DNA of 47,553 nucleotides, taken from the NCBI GenBank assembly GCA_902514875.1, contig CABXSY010000002.1, positions 76,083 through 123,635 on the forward strand, given 5' to 3'. How positions within the stretch are numbered: position 1 is the first letter of the stretch; each line of letters begins with the position of its first letter. This stretch comes from an uncultured Alphaproteobacteria bacterium (lineage in GTDB: Bacteria; Pseudomonadota; Alphaproteobacteria; HIMB59; GCA-002718135). Both the position numbers and the translations under genes were made by a program. Shown here piece after piece: positions 1-7,475 of this stretch. Below the pieces are notes generated by a model, which was given only the letters and a program-made list of their open reading frames with translations, was not told the DNA's origin and ran no database searches.

Positions 1-293
1 AAACTATCAGATCTTTTATCTTGTGGTTGTTGTTTCGATATTAACTTCTTTTCTTCTAGTTTAGAAACACGTAAACTAACAACTGATCTATCAATAGATG
101 CATTTTTACATATATCCTGTTGAGTAATATTTATGTTTTCTTGCTGTAATAAATAAATTGTCTCGAGAATAAGATATTCATTTAATGTGATTTCACTCTC
201 TTTTAATTTATTCCTTAATTTAGATTGCCATAAGTTTGATGTTTGCCATATTAATAATGCTAATCTATTCTCATTAAGAGAAGTGTCTGCCAT
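1..293 (-). CDS. MarR-family transcriptional regulator, partial (C-terminus beyond window)
   Basis: The minus-strand frame opens at the ATG at 291-293 and stays open for 97 codons to the window edge, so the C-terminus is missing. The visible part has an N-terminal helical stretch, then a winged-helix reading head. The helix-turn-helix lies around residues 53-80 and is followed by the wing motif QDKRSD, close to the D-x-R signature of MarR proteins. MarR regulators usually bind palindromes as dimers and release DNA on ligand binding or oxidation. The gene follows the ferredoxin gene on the same strand after about 48 bases, and a palindromic site sits just before its start, which suggests self-regulation. 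The ligand and targets cannot be told from the sequence. Confidence 0.8.
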   Translation of the reverse strand, partial: MADTSLNENRLALLIWQTSNLWQSKLRNKLKESEITLNEYLILETIYLLQQENINITQQDICKNASIDRSVVSLRVSKLEEKKLISKQQPQDKRSDS

Positions 294-299
294 AGTTTA

Positions 300-322
300 T
301 ATACAAACAATTTGTATACAAA
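300..322. promoter_or_regulatory. Candidate MarR operator: three alternating half-sites
   Basis: Bases 300-318 form an inverted repeat, TATACAAA - 3 nt - TTTGTATA. Bases 311-322 form a perfect 12-base palindrome, TTTGTATACAAA. Together they give three TATACAAA half-sites at 300-307, 311-318 and 315-322, the second inverted. The site lies 7 bases before the MarR start and within the 48-base gap after the ferredoxin gene, the classic place for a MarR autoregulatory operator. Function is inferred from position and symmetry. Confidence 0.55.
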
Positions 323-341
323 TTATTAATTTATGTCAATA

Positions 342-653
342 CTATTCTGGTGCTATTTCTATCTCTAACCCATCAAGTTCTTCAGATAGATCAATTTGAC
401 AGGATAATCTTGAATTATTTTTAACATCAAAAGCTTGGTCCAGCATAGATTCTTCATCATCATCCATATTTTTCAACTTATTTATCCATTTATCATCAAT
501 ATAAACATGGCATGTAGCACAAGCACAACATCCTCCGCACGAAGCTTCAATATCGTAGCCATTGTCTCTTAGGGTTTCCATTAATGTAAAATTACTATCA
601 TATTCAATTTCAGACTTTTTACCTAATCTATCTGTGATTATTATCTTTGGCAT
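342..653 (-). CDS. [2Fe-2S] ferredoxin, adrenodoxin/ISC type
   Basis: This 103-residue protein matches the length and layout of vertebrate-type (adrenodoxin, Fdx) ferredoxins. The cluster ligands follow C-x5-C-x2-C at C39, C45 and C48, with the fourth at C85 in the motif SRLSCQ. Two extra cysteines, C42 and C43, lie inside the first loop. Such proteins carry one electron from a flavoprotein reductase to heme- or Fe-S-handling enzymes. The start overlaps the stop of the upstream reductase gene by one base (TAATG), so the two are translationally coupled and probably partners. The acidic patch MDDDEESM at residues 63-70 resembles the partner-docking helix of adrenodoxins. It is not the plant-type photosynthetic form. 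Confidence 0.9.
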   Translation of the reverse strand: MPKIIITDRLGKKSEIEYDSNFTLMETLRDNGYDIEASCGGCCACATCHVYIDDKWINKLKNMDDDEESMLDQAFDVKNNSRLSCQIDLSEELDGLEIEIAPE

Positions 654-1663
654 TAAACGCCTAGTTTTTTCTGAAGTTCTTTGGAAGATGTTGTGTATCT
701 AAAAATGTTTTTCTTATCAGGAAAGCAATACTTAAATACTTCTTGAGCCATTAAGGCAGACTCATGAAATCCTGATAAAATAAGCTTAAGTTTTCCTGGG
801 TACCAATTTATATCACCAATCGCAAAGATTGAAGGTGTAGACGTTTCAAATTTTTCAGTGTCCACTTTAATTAGGTTCTCGTGTAAGTTTAGGCCCCATT
901 CCGCAATTGGACCTAGTTCCATTTTTAAACCAAAAAACGGCAAAAGATAATCTACTTCAATATTTAATTTTTCATCATCATTTTCGTATTCTAGCATTAT
1001 TTTATTATCTTGAATTTTTGAAATTTTTTTTATTTGTCCCTTTAAAAATTTAATTCTTCCTTTTGTTTCTAGTTCTTGCATTTTTGAAACGGAGTCAGGT
1101 GCTGCCCTAAACTCTTTTCTTCTATGTATTAGAGTTACATTGGAATCCTTAGATAGTTCATTTGTCCAGTCTAAGGCAGAATCTCCTCCTCCTGCAATTA
1201 AGAGTTTTTTATCCTTGAATATTGATTTGTCTCGAATTGCATAAAAAACACTCTTATTTTCGAAACTCTCAATATTCTCAATCGGAGGTTTTCGGGGCAC
1301 AAAACTTCCTGCTCCTGCTGCCACTACTATACATTTTGCTTCAACTTTTGTTCCAATATTAGTTTCTACAATCCAACCATATTCTGTCTTAGCAATTTTC
1401 TCAACTTGTTGGTTGAGATGAAAATTAGGTTTAAATGGGTTTATCTGTTTAATTAACTCGTCAGTTAATTCTTGTCCTGTTACAACTGGTCTTGAGGGAA
1501 TATCATAAATTGGTTTTTCTGGGTACAATTCAGCACACTGACCTCCAACTTTATCTAAATTATCAACTAAATGACATTTTATATTTAAAAGACCTAGTTC
1601 AAAAACTGCAAATAAGCCTACCGGACCAGCACCTATAATTAATACATCAGTTTTTTCTGTCAT
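653..1663 (-). CDS. Ferredoxin--NADP+ reductase, thioredoxin-reductase-like type
   Basis: This 336-residue flavoprotein has an N-terminal FAD site, GAGPVG at residues 11-16, and a second dinucleotide site, GGGDSA at 158-163, for NAD(P)H. The sequence VGGQCAELYPEKPIYDIP near residues 39-56 is typical of the TrxR-like ferredoxin-NADP reductases (YumC family). It lacks the CxxC redox disulfide of true thioredoxin reductases, which favours the ferredoxin reductase role (EC 1.18.1.2). It is the first gene of a reductase-ferredoxin-MarR run and diverges from heme A synthase across a 53-base spacer. Confidence 0.88.
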   Translation of the reverse strand: MTEKTDVLIIGAGPVGLFAVFELGLLNIKCHLVDNLDKVGGQCAELYPEKPIYDIPSRPVVTGQELTDELIKQINPFKPNFHLNQQVEKIAKTEYGWIVETNIGTKVEAKCIVVAAGAGSFVPRKPPIENIESFENKSVFYAIRDKSIFKDKKLLIAGGGDSALDWTNELSKDSNVTLIHRRKEFRAAPDSVSKMQELETKGRIKFLKGQIKKISKIQDNKIMLEYENDDEKLNIEVDYLLPFFGLKMELGPIAEWGLNLHENLIKVDTEKFETSTPSIFAIGDINWYPGKLKLILSGFHESALMAQEVFKYCFPDKKNIFRYTTSSKELQKKLGV

Positions 1664-1706
1664 ATGAGAAAAATAACAACTTTTTTTATTATTTCTAGGG
1701 ATTATA

Positions 1707-1712
1707 TATAAT
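1707..1712 (+). promoter_or_regulatory. Candidate -10 element of ctaA
   Basis: A perfect TATAAT lies only 4 bases before the ctaA ATG in the 53-base divergent spacer 1664-1716. If used, the transcript would begin at or next to the start codon, giving a leaderless or nearly leaderless mRNA. No clear -35 box is visible, and AT-rich DNA produces such hexamers by chance. Confidence 0.3.
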
Positions 1713-1716
1713 CTTA

Positions 1717-2772
1717 ATGAATTACGCTAATACTTCAAGATATTATAATCCTGCGATTTATATATGGCTATTAACAATAACCGCAATGGTTTTATTAATT
1801 ATAGTAATAGGAGGTCTCACAAGATTAACAGACTCTGGACTTTCTATGACCGACTGGCGTCCAATTTTAGGTGTAATTCCTCCACTGAGTTTAGAAAGTT
1901 GGTTGGCTGTATTCGAAATGTATAAACAAACACCAGAATACAAAATAGTTAACAAAAATATGACGTTAAATGAGTTTAAATATATTTTTTGGTGGGAGTG
2001 GTTTCATAGAATATTTGCAAGAGCCATAGGAGTTGTCTTTTTAATACCTTTAATTTATTTTAGTTTTAAAAAGCAAATTCAATCGTCACTATATATAAGA
2101 CTTGGTATTGTTTTTATGTTTGGTTTGTTTCAAGCAGTTATTGGATGGTGGATGGTAAAGAGTGGATTGACTGAAAATCCTTATGTAAGCCCTTATAGAC
2201 TTACTTTCCATCTTTTAAATGCTCTTATAATTTTCTCAATACTATTATGGATAGCAATGGATTATAGGTATTCTTCTAATATAAGTTTTTTATCTACTCC
2301 AAAGACAATTGAAATTTATATTTTAATTGCTGTAATCTTAATATTTATCACAATTGCAACAGGTGGATTTATGGCAGGTACCAACTCTGGACAATCTTTT
2401 AATACTTTTCCACTAATGAATGGAAAAATTGTACCTGATGATTACATTATTGATGATTTAGGTATTTATAATATTTTTGAAAATACAGTTGCAATAAATT
2501 TTAACCACCGCTGGTTATCAATTTTTGTTTTTTTTTATATCCTATTTGTTTGTTTCAAATTTATTAAATTTGATAATGAAAACGTTTCAAGTACTCTTGT
2601 ATATTTAGTCCTATTCTTTCTAACATTACAAGTAATTTTAGGTATTATTACTCTTTTAAGTAATGTTTACTTACCAGTCGCAAGTTTACATCAAACTAAT
2701 TCAATTTTGTTATTATCAACTTTATTAATTAGTTATCATCAAATTAAAATTAGAAAGGTTAAAAATGTCTAA
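1717..2772 (+). CDS. ctaA: Heme A synthase, COX15/CtaA type
   Basis: The 351-residue membrane protein oxidises the methyl group of heme O to the formyl group of heme A for cytochrome c oxidase. It has about eight hydrophobic segments. The first is followed by the family motif GGLTRLTDSGLSMTDWRP at residues 32-49. Candidate heme ligands are H97 (EWFHR), H165 (FHLLNA), H264 (NHRW) and H325 (LHQTNS), matching the four conserved histidines of the two half-domains. The length and motifs fit the alphaproteobacterial/mitochondrial type. The end overlaps the next SDR gene by 8 bases. The partner ctaB (heme O synthase) is not in the window. The divergent ferredoxin and reductase may supply electrons. 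Confidence 0.95.
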   Translation: MNYANTSRYYNPAIYIWLLTITAMVLLIIVIGGLTRLTDSGLSMTDWRPILGVIPPLSLESWLAVFEMYKQTPEYKIVNKNMTLNEFKYIFWWEWFHRIFARAIGVVFLIPLIYFSFKKQIQSSLYIRLGIVFMFGLFQAVIGWWMVKSGLTENPYVSPYRLTFHLLNALIIFSILLWIAMDYRYSSNISFLSTPKTIEIYILIAVILIFITIATGGFMAGTNSGQSFNTFPLMNGKIVPDDYIIDDLGIYNIFENTVAINFNHRWLSIFVFFYILFVCFKFIKFDNENVSSTLVYLVLFFLTLQVILGIITLLSNVYLPVASLHQTNSILLLSTLLISYHQIKIRKVKNV

Positions 2773-3490
2773 CAAAAATATATTTGTCTTTGGGGGAACG
2801 GGTTCTATTGGAAAATCATTATCAAAAAAACTGAAGAGCAATAATTATGATCCAATAATTATTTCTAGAAATGAGACAGAATTAAAACAATTATCTGAGG
2901 AAATTGGTTGCGAATATAAAGTTTGTGATGTTTTAGATTTTGATAAAGTTAAAAGTATTTCGGAAGAATATAAAGATCGATTATGTGGTATTGCTTTTTG
3001 CGTTGGATCTATAAATTTAAAACCTCTCAAAATGACTAAAGATGAGGATTTTATTGATTCTTTTAAAATAAATACACTTAGTGCTGTAAATGCAATTAAG
3101 TTTAATCAAGAAACTCTAGCTAAAAATACTGGTAGTATTCTACTTTACTCAACTATTGCTGTTAAACAGGGTTTTACTAATCACACAATAGTCTCTACCG
3201 CAAAAGGTGCCATTGAAGGGCTTACTTTAAGCTTAGCAGCAGAATTTGCTCCAAAAATTAAAGTTAATTGTATTGCACCAAGTTTAACAGACGCAAAAAT
3301 GACACAAAAGTTACTTAATAATGAAACTATTAAGAAAGCAATTGAAAATATGCATCCTTTACCTAAAATTGGATCTGGTGATGATTTCTCTGATATTGGA
3401 AGTTTTCTATTAAGTGATAAAAATAGTTGGATTACTGGACAAATATTTCATATAGATGGAGGAAGATCATCATTAAGAATTAAATCGTGA
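2765..3490 (+). CDS. SDR-fold protein lacking the catalytic tyrosine
   Basis: This 241-residue Rossmann protein has a short-chain dehydrogenase nucleotide site, GGTGSIG at residues 10-16, the central Ser129 and a Lys147. The usual Tyr four residues before the Lys is Val143, so the Y-x3-K pair is broken; His140 lies nearby. The end motif, WITGQIFHIDGG, near residues 222-233 is classic SDR. Similar SDR-fold proteins without Tyr exist in marine proteobacteria, and their reactions are unknown to me. It overlaps ctaA by 8 bases and the next gene by 4 bases, so it is in a tight operon. It may bind a nucleotide without classical dehydrogenase chemistry, or use another acid/base. Confidence 0.82.
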   Translation: MSNKNIFVFGGTGSIGKSLSKKLKSNNYDPIIISRNETELKQLSEEIGCEYKVCDVLDFDKVKSISEEYKDRLCGIAFCVGSINLKPLKMTKDEDFIDSFKINTLSAVNAIKFNQETLAKNTGSILLYSTIAVKQGFTNHTIVSTAKGAIEGLTLSLAAEFAPKIKVNCIAPSLTDAKMTQKLLNNETIKKAIENMHPLPKIGSGDDFSDIGSFLLSDKNSWITGQIFHIDGGRSSLRIKS

Positions 3491-4170
3491 AATATATCTT
3501 TATAATTTGTTTATCTCTTTTTTCTCTTAGCGTTTTTAGTCATCCATTTCCAATACCTGATGATAAAGAAGTTAGCTTTGATGTTATTAGAAAAAAGAAA
3601 AATATAGGGAGCTTAATATCAAAATTTATAGACAATGAAGATAGTGTAATTATTCATTCAGTCCTAAAGATAAATGTTAAAGTTTTGTTTATTCCAGCTT
3701 ACAAATTTTTTCAAGAAACTAAAGAAACTTGGAATAATGGTGAATTTGTATCAATAGATGGATTTACAGACTTTGAAGATGATCGAGAGTATAAAATAAT
3801 TGGAAATGATGAAGACAATTTTTTTATTGCCAGTGGTATGGATGGAGAATTAAAATTAGATAAAAATATAGTACCATTAAATTATTGGAATCTTGAAATG
3901 TTAAATGAAAAAGAAGTATTTGATACTCAAAAAGGTATTGTAAGAACTATAGAAGTAAATCAACTTGAAGATGAAAAAATTAAAATCAATGACGTTGAAA
4001 TATTAGCTAGTAAGTATGTTTTCAATGCATCAAAAAATCCAAAAGATAAAGGGCCATTCCCTGAGTATACACTTTGGTATTTTGAAAAAGAGCTCATGAA
4101 AATGGAATTCAAAAACCCTAATGATAAAAAAAATATTATAACAATAATTCGTAATGATTGGAGTCTATAG
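3487..4170 (+). CDS. Secreted DUF6134/DUF3108-like protein
   Basis: The gene starts with GTG inside the stop of the preceding SDR gene (GTGA overlap). The first 18 or so residues form a signal peptide ending at VFS-HP, so the 227-residue product is probably periplasmic or lipid-facing. The rest is predicted beta-rich, with features such as FDVIRKKKNIGS near the N-terminus, FFQETKETWNNGEF, a YWN motif near residue 133 and LWYFEKELMKMEF near the C-terminus. This pattern is reminiscent of DUF6134/DUF3108 proteins, which have a barrel-like fold and no established function. The family name is from memory of the pattern; the function is unknown. Confidence 0.6.
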   Translation: MKYIFIICLSLFSLSVFSHPFPIPDDKEVSFDVIRKKKNIGSLISKFIDNEDSVIIHSVLKINVKVLFIPAYKFFQETKETWNNGEFVSIDGFTDFEDDREYKIIGNDEDNFFIASGMDGELKLDKNIVPLNYWNLEMLNEKEVFDTQKGIVRTIEVNQLEDEKIKINDVEILASKYVFNASKNPKDKGPFPEYTLWYFEKELMKMEFKNPNDKKNIITIIRNDWSL

Positions 4171-4929
4171 TTGCAAACTATATGGATTACTGGTGGATCT
4201 TCAGGTATTGGTTTTGCTACAGCAAAAGAATTTATAAATAATAATTGGCAAGTTGTAATTTCTTCAAGTAACAAAATAAAACTTGAAACTGCAAAAAAAA
4301 AATTAGAACTAAATAATAGTAAAAATTTAGTTCATGCTATTGTATGTGATATTTCCTCAAAAAATAATGTTGATGAAACGATTAATTCTATAGAAAAAAA
4401 TATTGGTAAAATTGATATAGCATTATTAAATGCATCAGCTTATAGTCCAAACAAAAATCAAATATTTGATATTTCAAACTACGAATTGCTAGTAGATGTA
4501 AATATCAAAGGTACTTTGTATTGTGTTAACAAATTAAAAGATGTTATGAAAAATAGAAATAATACGATTGCTATTATTTCTTCACCGTTGGGATATAGAG
4601 GTTGGCCAACAGCTGGAGCGTATGGTATTTCTAAGGCAGCTCAATTAAGCTTGAGTGAAAGCTTGTATTTTGATTTCAAAAAGTTGAACATTAATGTTAG
4701 AGTCATATGTCCAGGTTTTATTGATACCGAAGCAACCAAAAAAAATAGCTTCAAAATGCCTTTTTTAAAAAGTGCTGAATATGCAGGAAAAAAAATATTT
4801 GATAGATTAACTAAAGGTAAAGAATTTGAAATAATTTTTCCCTATTTGATTGTATACTTTTTTAAATTTACAAGGATATTACCTTACAAAATATATTTTT
4901 ATATATGGAAAAAATTAGGAAATTTTTAG
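4171..4929 (+). CDS. Short-chain dehydrogenase/reductase, classical
   Basis: This 252-residue protein carries the full classical SDR set: the nucleotide site TGGSSGIG at residues 7-14, the NASA motif at 87-90 (the NNAG equivalent), Asn111, Ser137/138 and the Y151-G-I-S-K155 pair. PGFIDTEATKK follows the active site. The start is TTG, directly after the TAG of the upstream gene; a GGAG lies about 9 bases before it and no in-frame ATG fits. The C-terminal 40 residues are hydrophobic and aromatic, suggesting membrane contact and a lipid-like substrate (inference). It is the last gene of the ctaA-SDR-DUF6134-SDR run, and its stop shares bases with the converging pfk stop. Confidence 0.85.
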   Translation: MQTIWITGGSSGIGFATAKEFINNNWQVVISSSNKIKLETAKKKLELNNSKNLVHAIVCDISSKNNVDETINSIEKNIGKIDIALLNASAYSPNKNQIFDISNYELLVDVNIKGTLYCVNKLKDVMKNRNNTIAIISSPLGYRGWPTAGAYGISKAAQLSLSESLYFDFKKLNINVRVICPGFIDTEATKKNSFKMPFLKSAEYAGKKIFDRLTKGKEFEIIFPYLIVYFFKFTRILPYKIYFYIWKKLGNF

Positions 4930-6011
4930 TTTGTTTCACCAATATAAATTCCGAGTCCTTCAGCTACTTTAATTAAAGGATCATTTTTTTGAACAGTTTT
5001 TGAATATCCAGCAACTTGACTAAGCATCAAATCTTGTACTCCTCTATCTTTCCATACAACTACTCTGTTAAATTTTTTCTTTGCAATTAAGTCAACAGCA
5101 TAAACCCCAAAGGCACTTGCAATTAAACGATCTCTATGAGTTGGTTGAGCACCTCGTTGAACATGTCCTAGAACTGTAACTCTTGTTTCAGAGTCTGTTA
5201 TTTTATAGATTTCATCACCAAGATAATTTCCAATCCCTCCAAGGCGCACCTCTCCATCAACATATTTAACTGTAGCTTTTTTACCATTTTCTTTTTTTAC
5301 AGCTTCTGCAACAACGATTAATGCATGATTTCTTCCTTTAGACCTAAGCTTCTCAATATGATCAGCAATAGATTTTATAGAATATTGAATCTCCGGAATC
5401 AAAATAACATCTGCTCCTCCAGCTATTCCTGCATTCAAAGCAATGTGACCTGCATCTCTGCCCATTACTTCTAAAATCATTACTCTTCTGTGGCTAGCAG
5501 CTGTTGGTTGAAGCATATCTAATGCATTTGTTGCAACATCAACTGCAGTATCATATCCTATAGAAAGCTCATTATGCTTTACATCATTGTCTATAGTCTT
5601 TGGAATACCAACAAAATTTATATTACCTTTTTTTGTAATACTTTGGAGAATTTTTAAACTTCCATCTCCACCGATACCTATTAGTGCATCTATTTCTAAT
5701 TTTTTAAAACCTTCTATAACTAAATCAGATGAGTCTATTTTTTTTCCATTCCTTATAATTTTTTTAAAAGGGTTGCCTTTGTTATTTGATCCCAAAAAAG
5801 TTCCACCCATTCTCATTAAGCTACCCTCAAAATTTTGAGGATCTAATTTGATAACGTCCAGTGGTTCTTTCAACAGTCCTAATGTTCCATCTTTAATTCC
5901 ATAGACTTCCCAATTGTACTTATTATGTGCTCTCAAGGTAACAGCTCTAATTACTGCATTTAAACCTGCGCAATCACCACCACTTGTTAAAATTGCTATT
6001 TTTTTTACCAC
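4926..6011 (-). CDS. pfkA: 6-phosphofructokinase, probably ATP-dependent, G/K variant
   Basis: The 361-residue enzyme phosphorylates fructose 6-phosphate. The N-terminal SGGDCAGLNA (residues 10-19) is the phosphate-donor loop, GGDGS at 114-118 the donor-specificity loop, and PKTIDND at 137-143 carries the catalytic base, probably D141. Gly117 matches the ATP-type residue (Gly104 in E. coli), while Lys138 matches the lysine typical of PPi-type and long/clade X enzymes (Gly124 in E. coli). Glycine plus lysine usually goes with ATP use, for example in trypanosomal and actinobacterial forms. The start is GTG at 6009-6011. It diverges from the DUF465 gene. With pyruvate kinase in the same window it implies Embden-Meyerhof glycolysis. 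Confidence 0.9.
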   Translation of the reverse strand: MVKKIAILTSGGDCAGLNAVIRAVTLRAHNKYNWEVYGIKDGTLGLLKEPLDVIKLDPQNFEGSLMRMGGTFLGSNNKGNPFKKIIRNGKKIDSSDLVIEGFKKLEIDALIGIGGDGSLKILQSITKKGNINFVGIPKTIDNDVKHNELSIGYDTAVDVATNALDMLQPTAASHRRVMILEVMGRDAGHIALNAGIAGGADVILIPEIQYSIKSIADHIEKLRSKGRNHALIVVAEAVKKENGKKATVKYVDGEVRLGGIGNYLGDEIYKITDSETRVTVLGHVQRGAQPTHRDRLIASAFGVYAVDLIAKKKFNRVVVWKDRGVQDLMLSQVAGYSKTVQKNDPLIKVAEGLGIYIGETN

Positions 6012-6027
6012 AGGGTGTTTATATACT

Positions 6028-6035
6028 ATTATAAT
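6028..6035. promoter_or_regulatory. Overlapping bidirectional -10 candidate
   Basis: The sequence ATTATAAT in the 44-base divergent spacer between pfkA and the DUF465 gene contains TATAAT on the plus strand (6030-6035) and on the minus strand (6028-6033). Both promoters could therefore share the same core. This is positional inference in AT-rich DNA. Confidence 0.25.
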
Positions 6036-6055
6036 ATTTTTACTTATTTATTTTT

Positions 6056-6256
6056 ATGGATGACATAAACAAACTTATAGAAATTTTAAAAAATTTTGAA
6101 CAAGAACACAGAGATCTTGATGAAATACTCATTAGGCTTCAAGAAAAAAATACTGTAGATTTTTTACAAATTCAAAGATTAAAAAAAAGAAAATTAATCC
6201 TAAAAGATAAAATATTAGAAATTCAAAATAAATTAGAGCCAGATAGTATAGCTTAA
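6056..6256 (+). CDS. DUF465 (YdcH-like) small coiled-coil protein
   Basis: The 66-residue product is almost entirely charged helix: LIEILKNFEQEHRDLDEIL near the start and LQIQRLKKRKLILKDKI in the middle. The pattern of a heptad-rich N-terminal helix followed by a QRLKKRKL turn is typical of DUF465 (YdcH) proteins. These are common in proteobacteria and have no settled role. Its TAA stop shares the palindrome TTAA (6253-6256) with the stop of the converging COQ9 gene. Confidence 0.8.
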   Translation: MDDINKLIEILKNFEQEHRDLDEILIRLQEKNTVDFLQIQRLKKRKLILKDKILEIQNKLEPDSIA

Positions 6257-6870
6257 GCTAAAAAACTTTTTAAAAATTTAGGAGCGTTATCCTTAATAAA
6301 ATATATTCTTTCCTTAATTTTTGGAATTTTTGATATTTTATTAAGATTTTTATCAATATTTTCTTCAACATGCTTCATTTCTTTTGAAAAAAAAACGAAT
6401 AAGGCATTGGTATATACTCCTGATAAAATCAGTCTTTTTGTATAAAAATTGAAATCTGTAGAATTATCTCCAGCTAAATACCACATTGTATTTACTGAAT
6501 TATATAAACTCTTTTTTGAGATTTTGTTATTTGTGGGTAGCAAAAGATGGTTAAAGGTTTTTTTATAAAATTCTTTATATTCATTTAATATATCAAATCG
6601 TAATAATAATATTTTTTTTATTCTTTTGTTGATTGGTAAATTAATTAAATTAATTTTTTTTAATTTATATTCAAGTTTTACATTAATATTTTGTAGAGCA
6701 TATTCTAATAAATCTTTATATCCATCGGGGAAAAAATAGAATAAATCATTTTTTTCTATGTTTTGTTTTTGTAATTTTAAAAATATTTCTGATGACCATC
6801 CTTCAATTGATACAATTTTTTTTGCTTTTTTGAGAATATCTTGTTTTTTTTTATTTTTTATTTTGTTCAT
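6253..6870 (-). CDS. COQ9-family ubiquinone biosynthesis protein
   Basis: COQ9 proteins have a TetR-like fold without DNA-binding function. They bind lipids and support the COQ7-type hydroxylation in ubiquinone synthesis. This 205-residue protein has the helical N-terminal module (residues 10-45) and the diagnostic C-terminal stretch beginning WYLAGDNSTDFNFYTKR near residue 128, followed by a hydrophobic, lipid-binding helix. Its start overlaps the end of the peptide deformylase gene by 20 bases on the same strand, so the two are probably co-transcribed. The family is nearly restricted to alphaproteobacteria and mitochondria, which supports the taxonomic reading. Confidence 0.88.
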   Translation of the reverse strand: MNKIKNKKKQDILKKAKKIVSIEGWSSEIFLKLQKQNIEKNDLFYFFPDGYKDLLEYALQNINVKLEYKLKKINLINLPINKRIKKILLLRFDILNEYKEFYKKTFNHLLLPTNNKISKKSLYNSVNTMWYLAGDNSTDFNFYTKRLILSGVYTNALFVFFSKEMKHVEENIDKNLNKISKIPKIKERIYFIKDNAPKFLKSFLA

Positions 6871-7381
6871 TTTTCCAATAAGTCGTTATTTCTTTTTCAA
6901 AACCAAAAGCATTTTTATGTGCTAAGCGCGATGTATACAAAATGCCGTTTAAATGATCTACCTCATGTTGTACTACCCTTGCATGCAAGCCTTCAACTTC
7001 ATTTTCAATTACTTTACCATCAAGATCAAACCCAGAATATTTAATTTTTTTAAATCTTCTAACCAAGCCTTGCATACCAGGAATTGATAAACAACCTTCC
7101 CAATCATCCTCAGTTTCTTTTCCCATCGGTGTAAAACTAGGATTTATTAATGGTGTTATCTCAATTTTATCTTTCTCTTCATTATCGGGATTACGAAATA
7201 CTATTATTTGCTTTGAAATATGCACCTGGGGTGCAGCTAAACCAATACCATTATAGTCAAGCATTGTTTCCGACATATCATAAACTATTTTTTTTAGAGA
7301 ATCTGATGAGAATTCTATTATTTCAGAACATTCTTTTAGCAAAATAGGATGACCAATTTTTGATATTTTGAGAATAGACAC
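6851..7381 (-). CDS. def: Peptide deformylase
   Basis: The 176-residue enzyme removes the formyl group from nascent N-terminal methionine. All three family motifs are present: GIGLAAPQV at residues 45-53, EGCLS at 95-99 with metal ligand C97, and QHEVDH at 138-143 with ligands H139 and H143 and catalytic E140. The start is GTG at 7379-7381. The C-terminal end overlaps the COQ9 gene. It diverges from rpsU over a 94-base spacer. No methionyl-tRNA formyltransferase gene (fmt), its common neighbour, is present. Confidence 0.96.
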   Translation of the reverse strand: MSILKISKIGHPILLKECSEIIEFSSDSLKKIVYDMSETMLDYNGIGLAAPQVHISKQIIVFRNPDNEEKDKIEITPLINPSFTPMGKETEDDWEGCLSIPGMQGLVRRFKKIKYSGFDLDGKVIENEVEGLHARVVQHEVDHLNGILYTSRLAHKNAFGFEKEITTYWKNEQNKK

Positions 7382-7402
7382 ATAATAAATATAAGTATTT
7401 TT

Positions 7403-7408
7403 TATAAT
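7403..7408 (+). promoter_or_regulatory. Candidate -10 element for rpsU
   Basis: TATAAT lies in the 94-base def-rpsU spacer, about 67 bases before the rpsU ATG, which would give a leader of about 60 bases. The leader has no Shine-Dalgarno sequence; the bases just before the ATG read GCCCGACCCA, unusually GC-rich here. Assignment is by motif only. Confidence 0.3.
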
Positions 7409-7475
7409 ATACCAATAGATTAATTCAATATATCCGTTTGCAAATAATATGAGTTTATGTTACTAGCCCGACCCA

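Noticed and set aside
4926-6011. Calling the phosphofructokinase PPi-dependent
   Set aside because: The donor loop reads GGDGS, with Gly instead of the Asp typical of PPi-dependent enzymes; the Lys in PKTIDND alone is not decisive.
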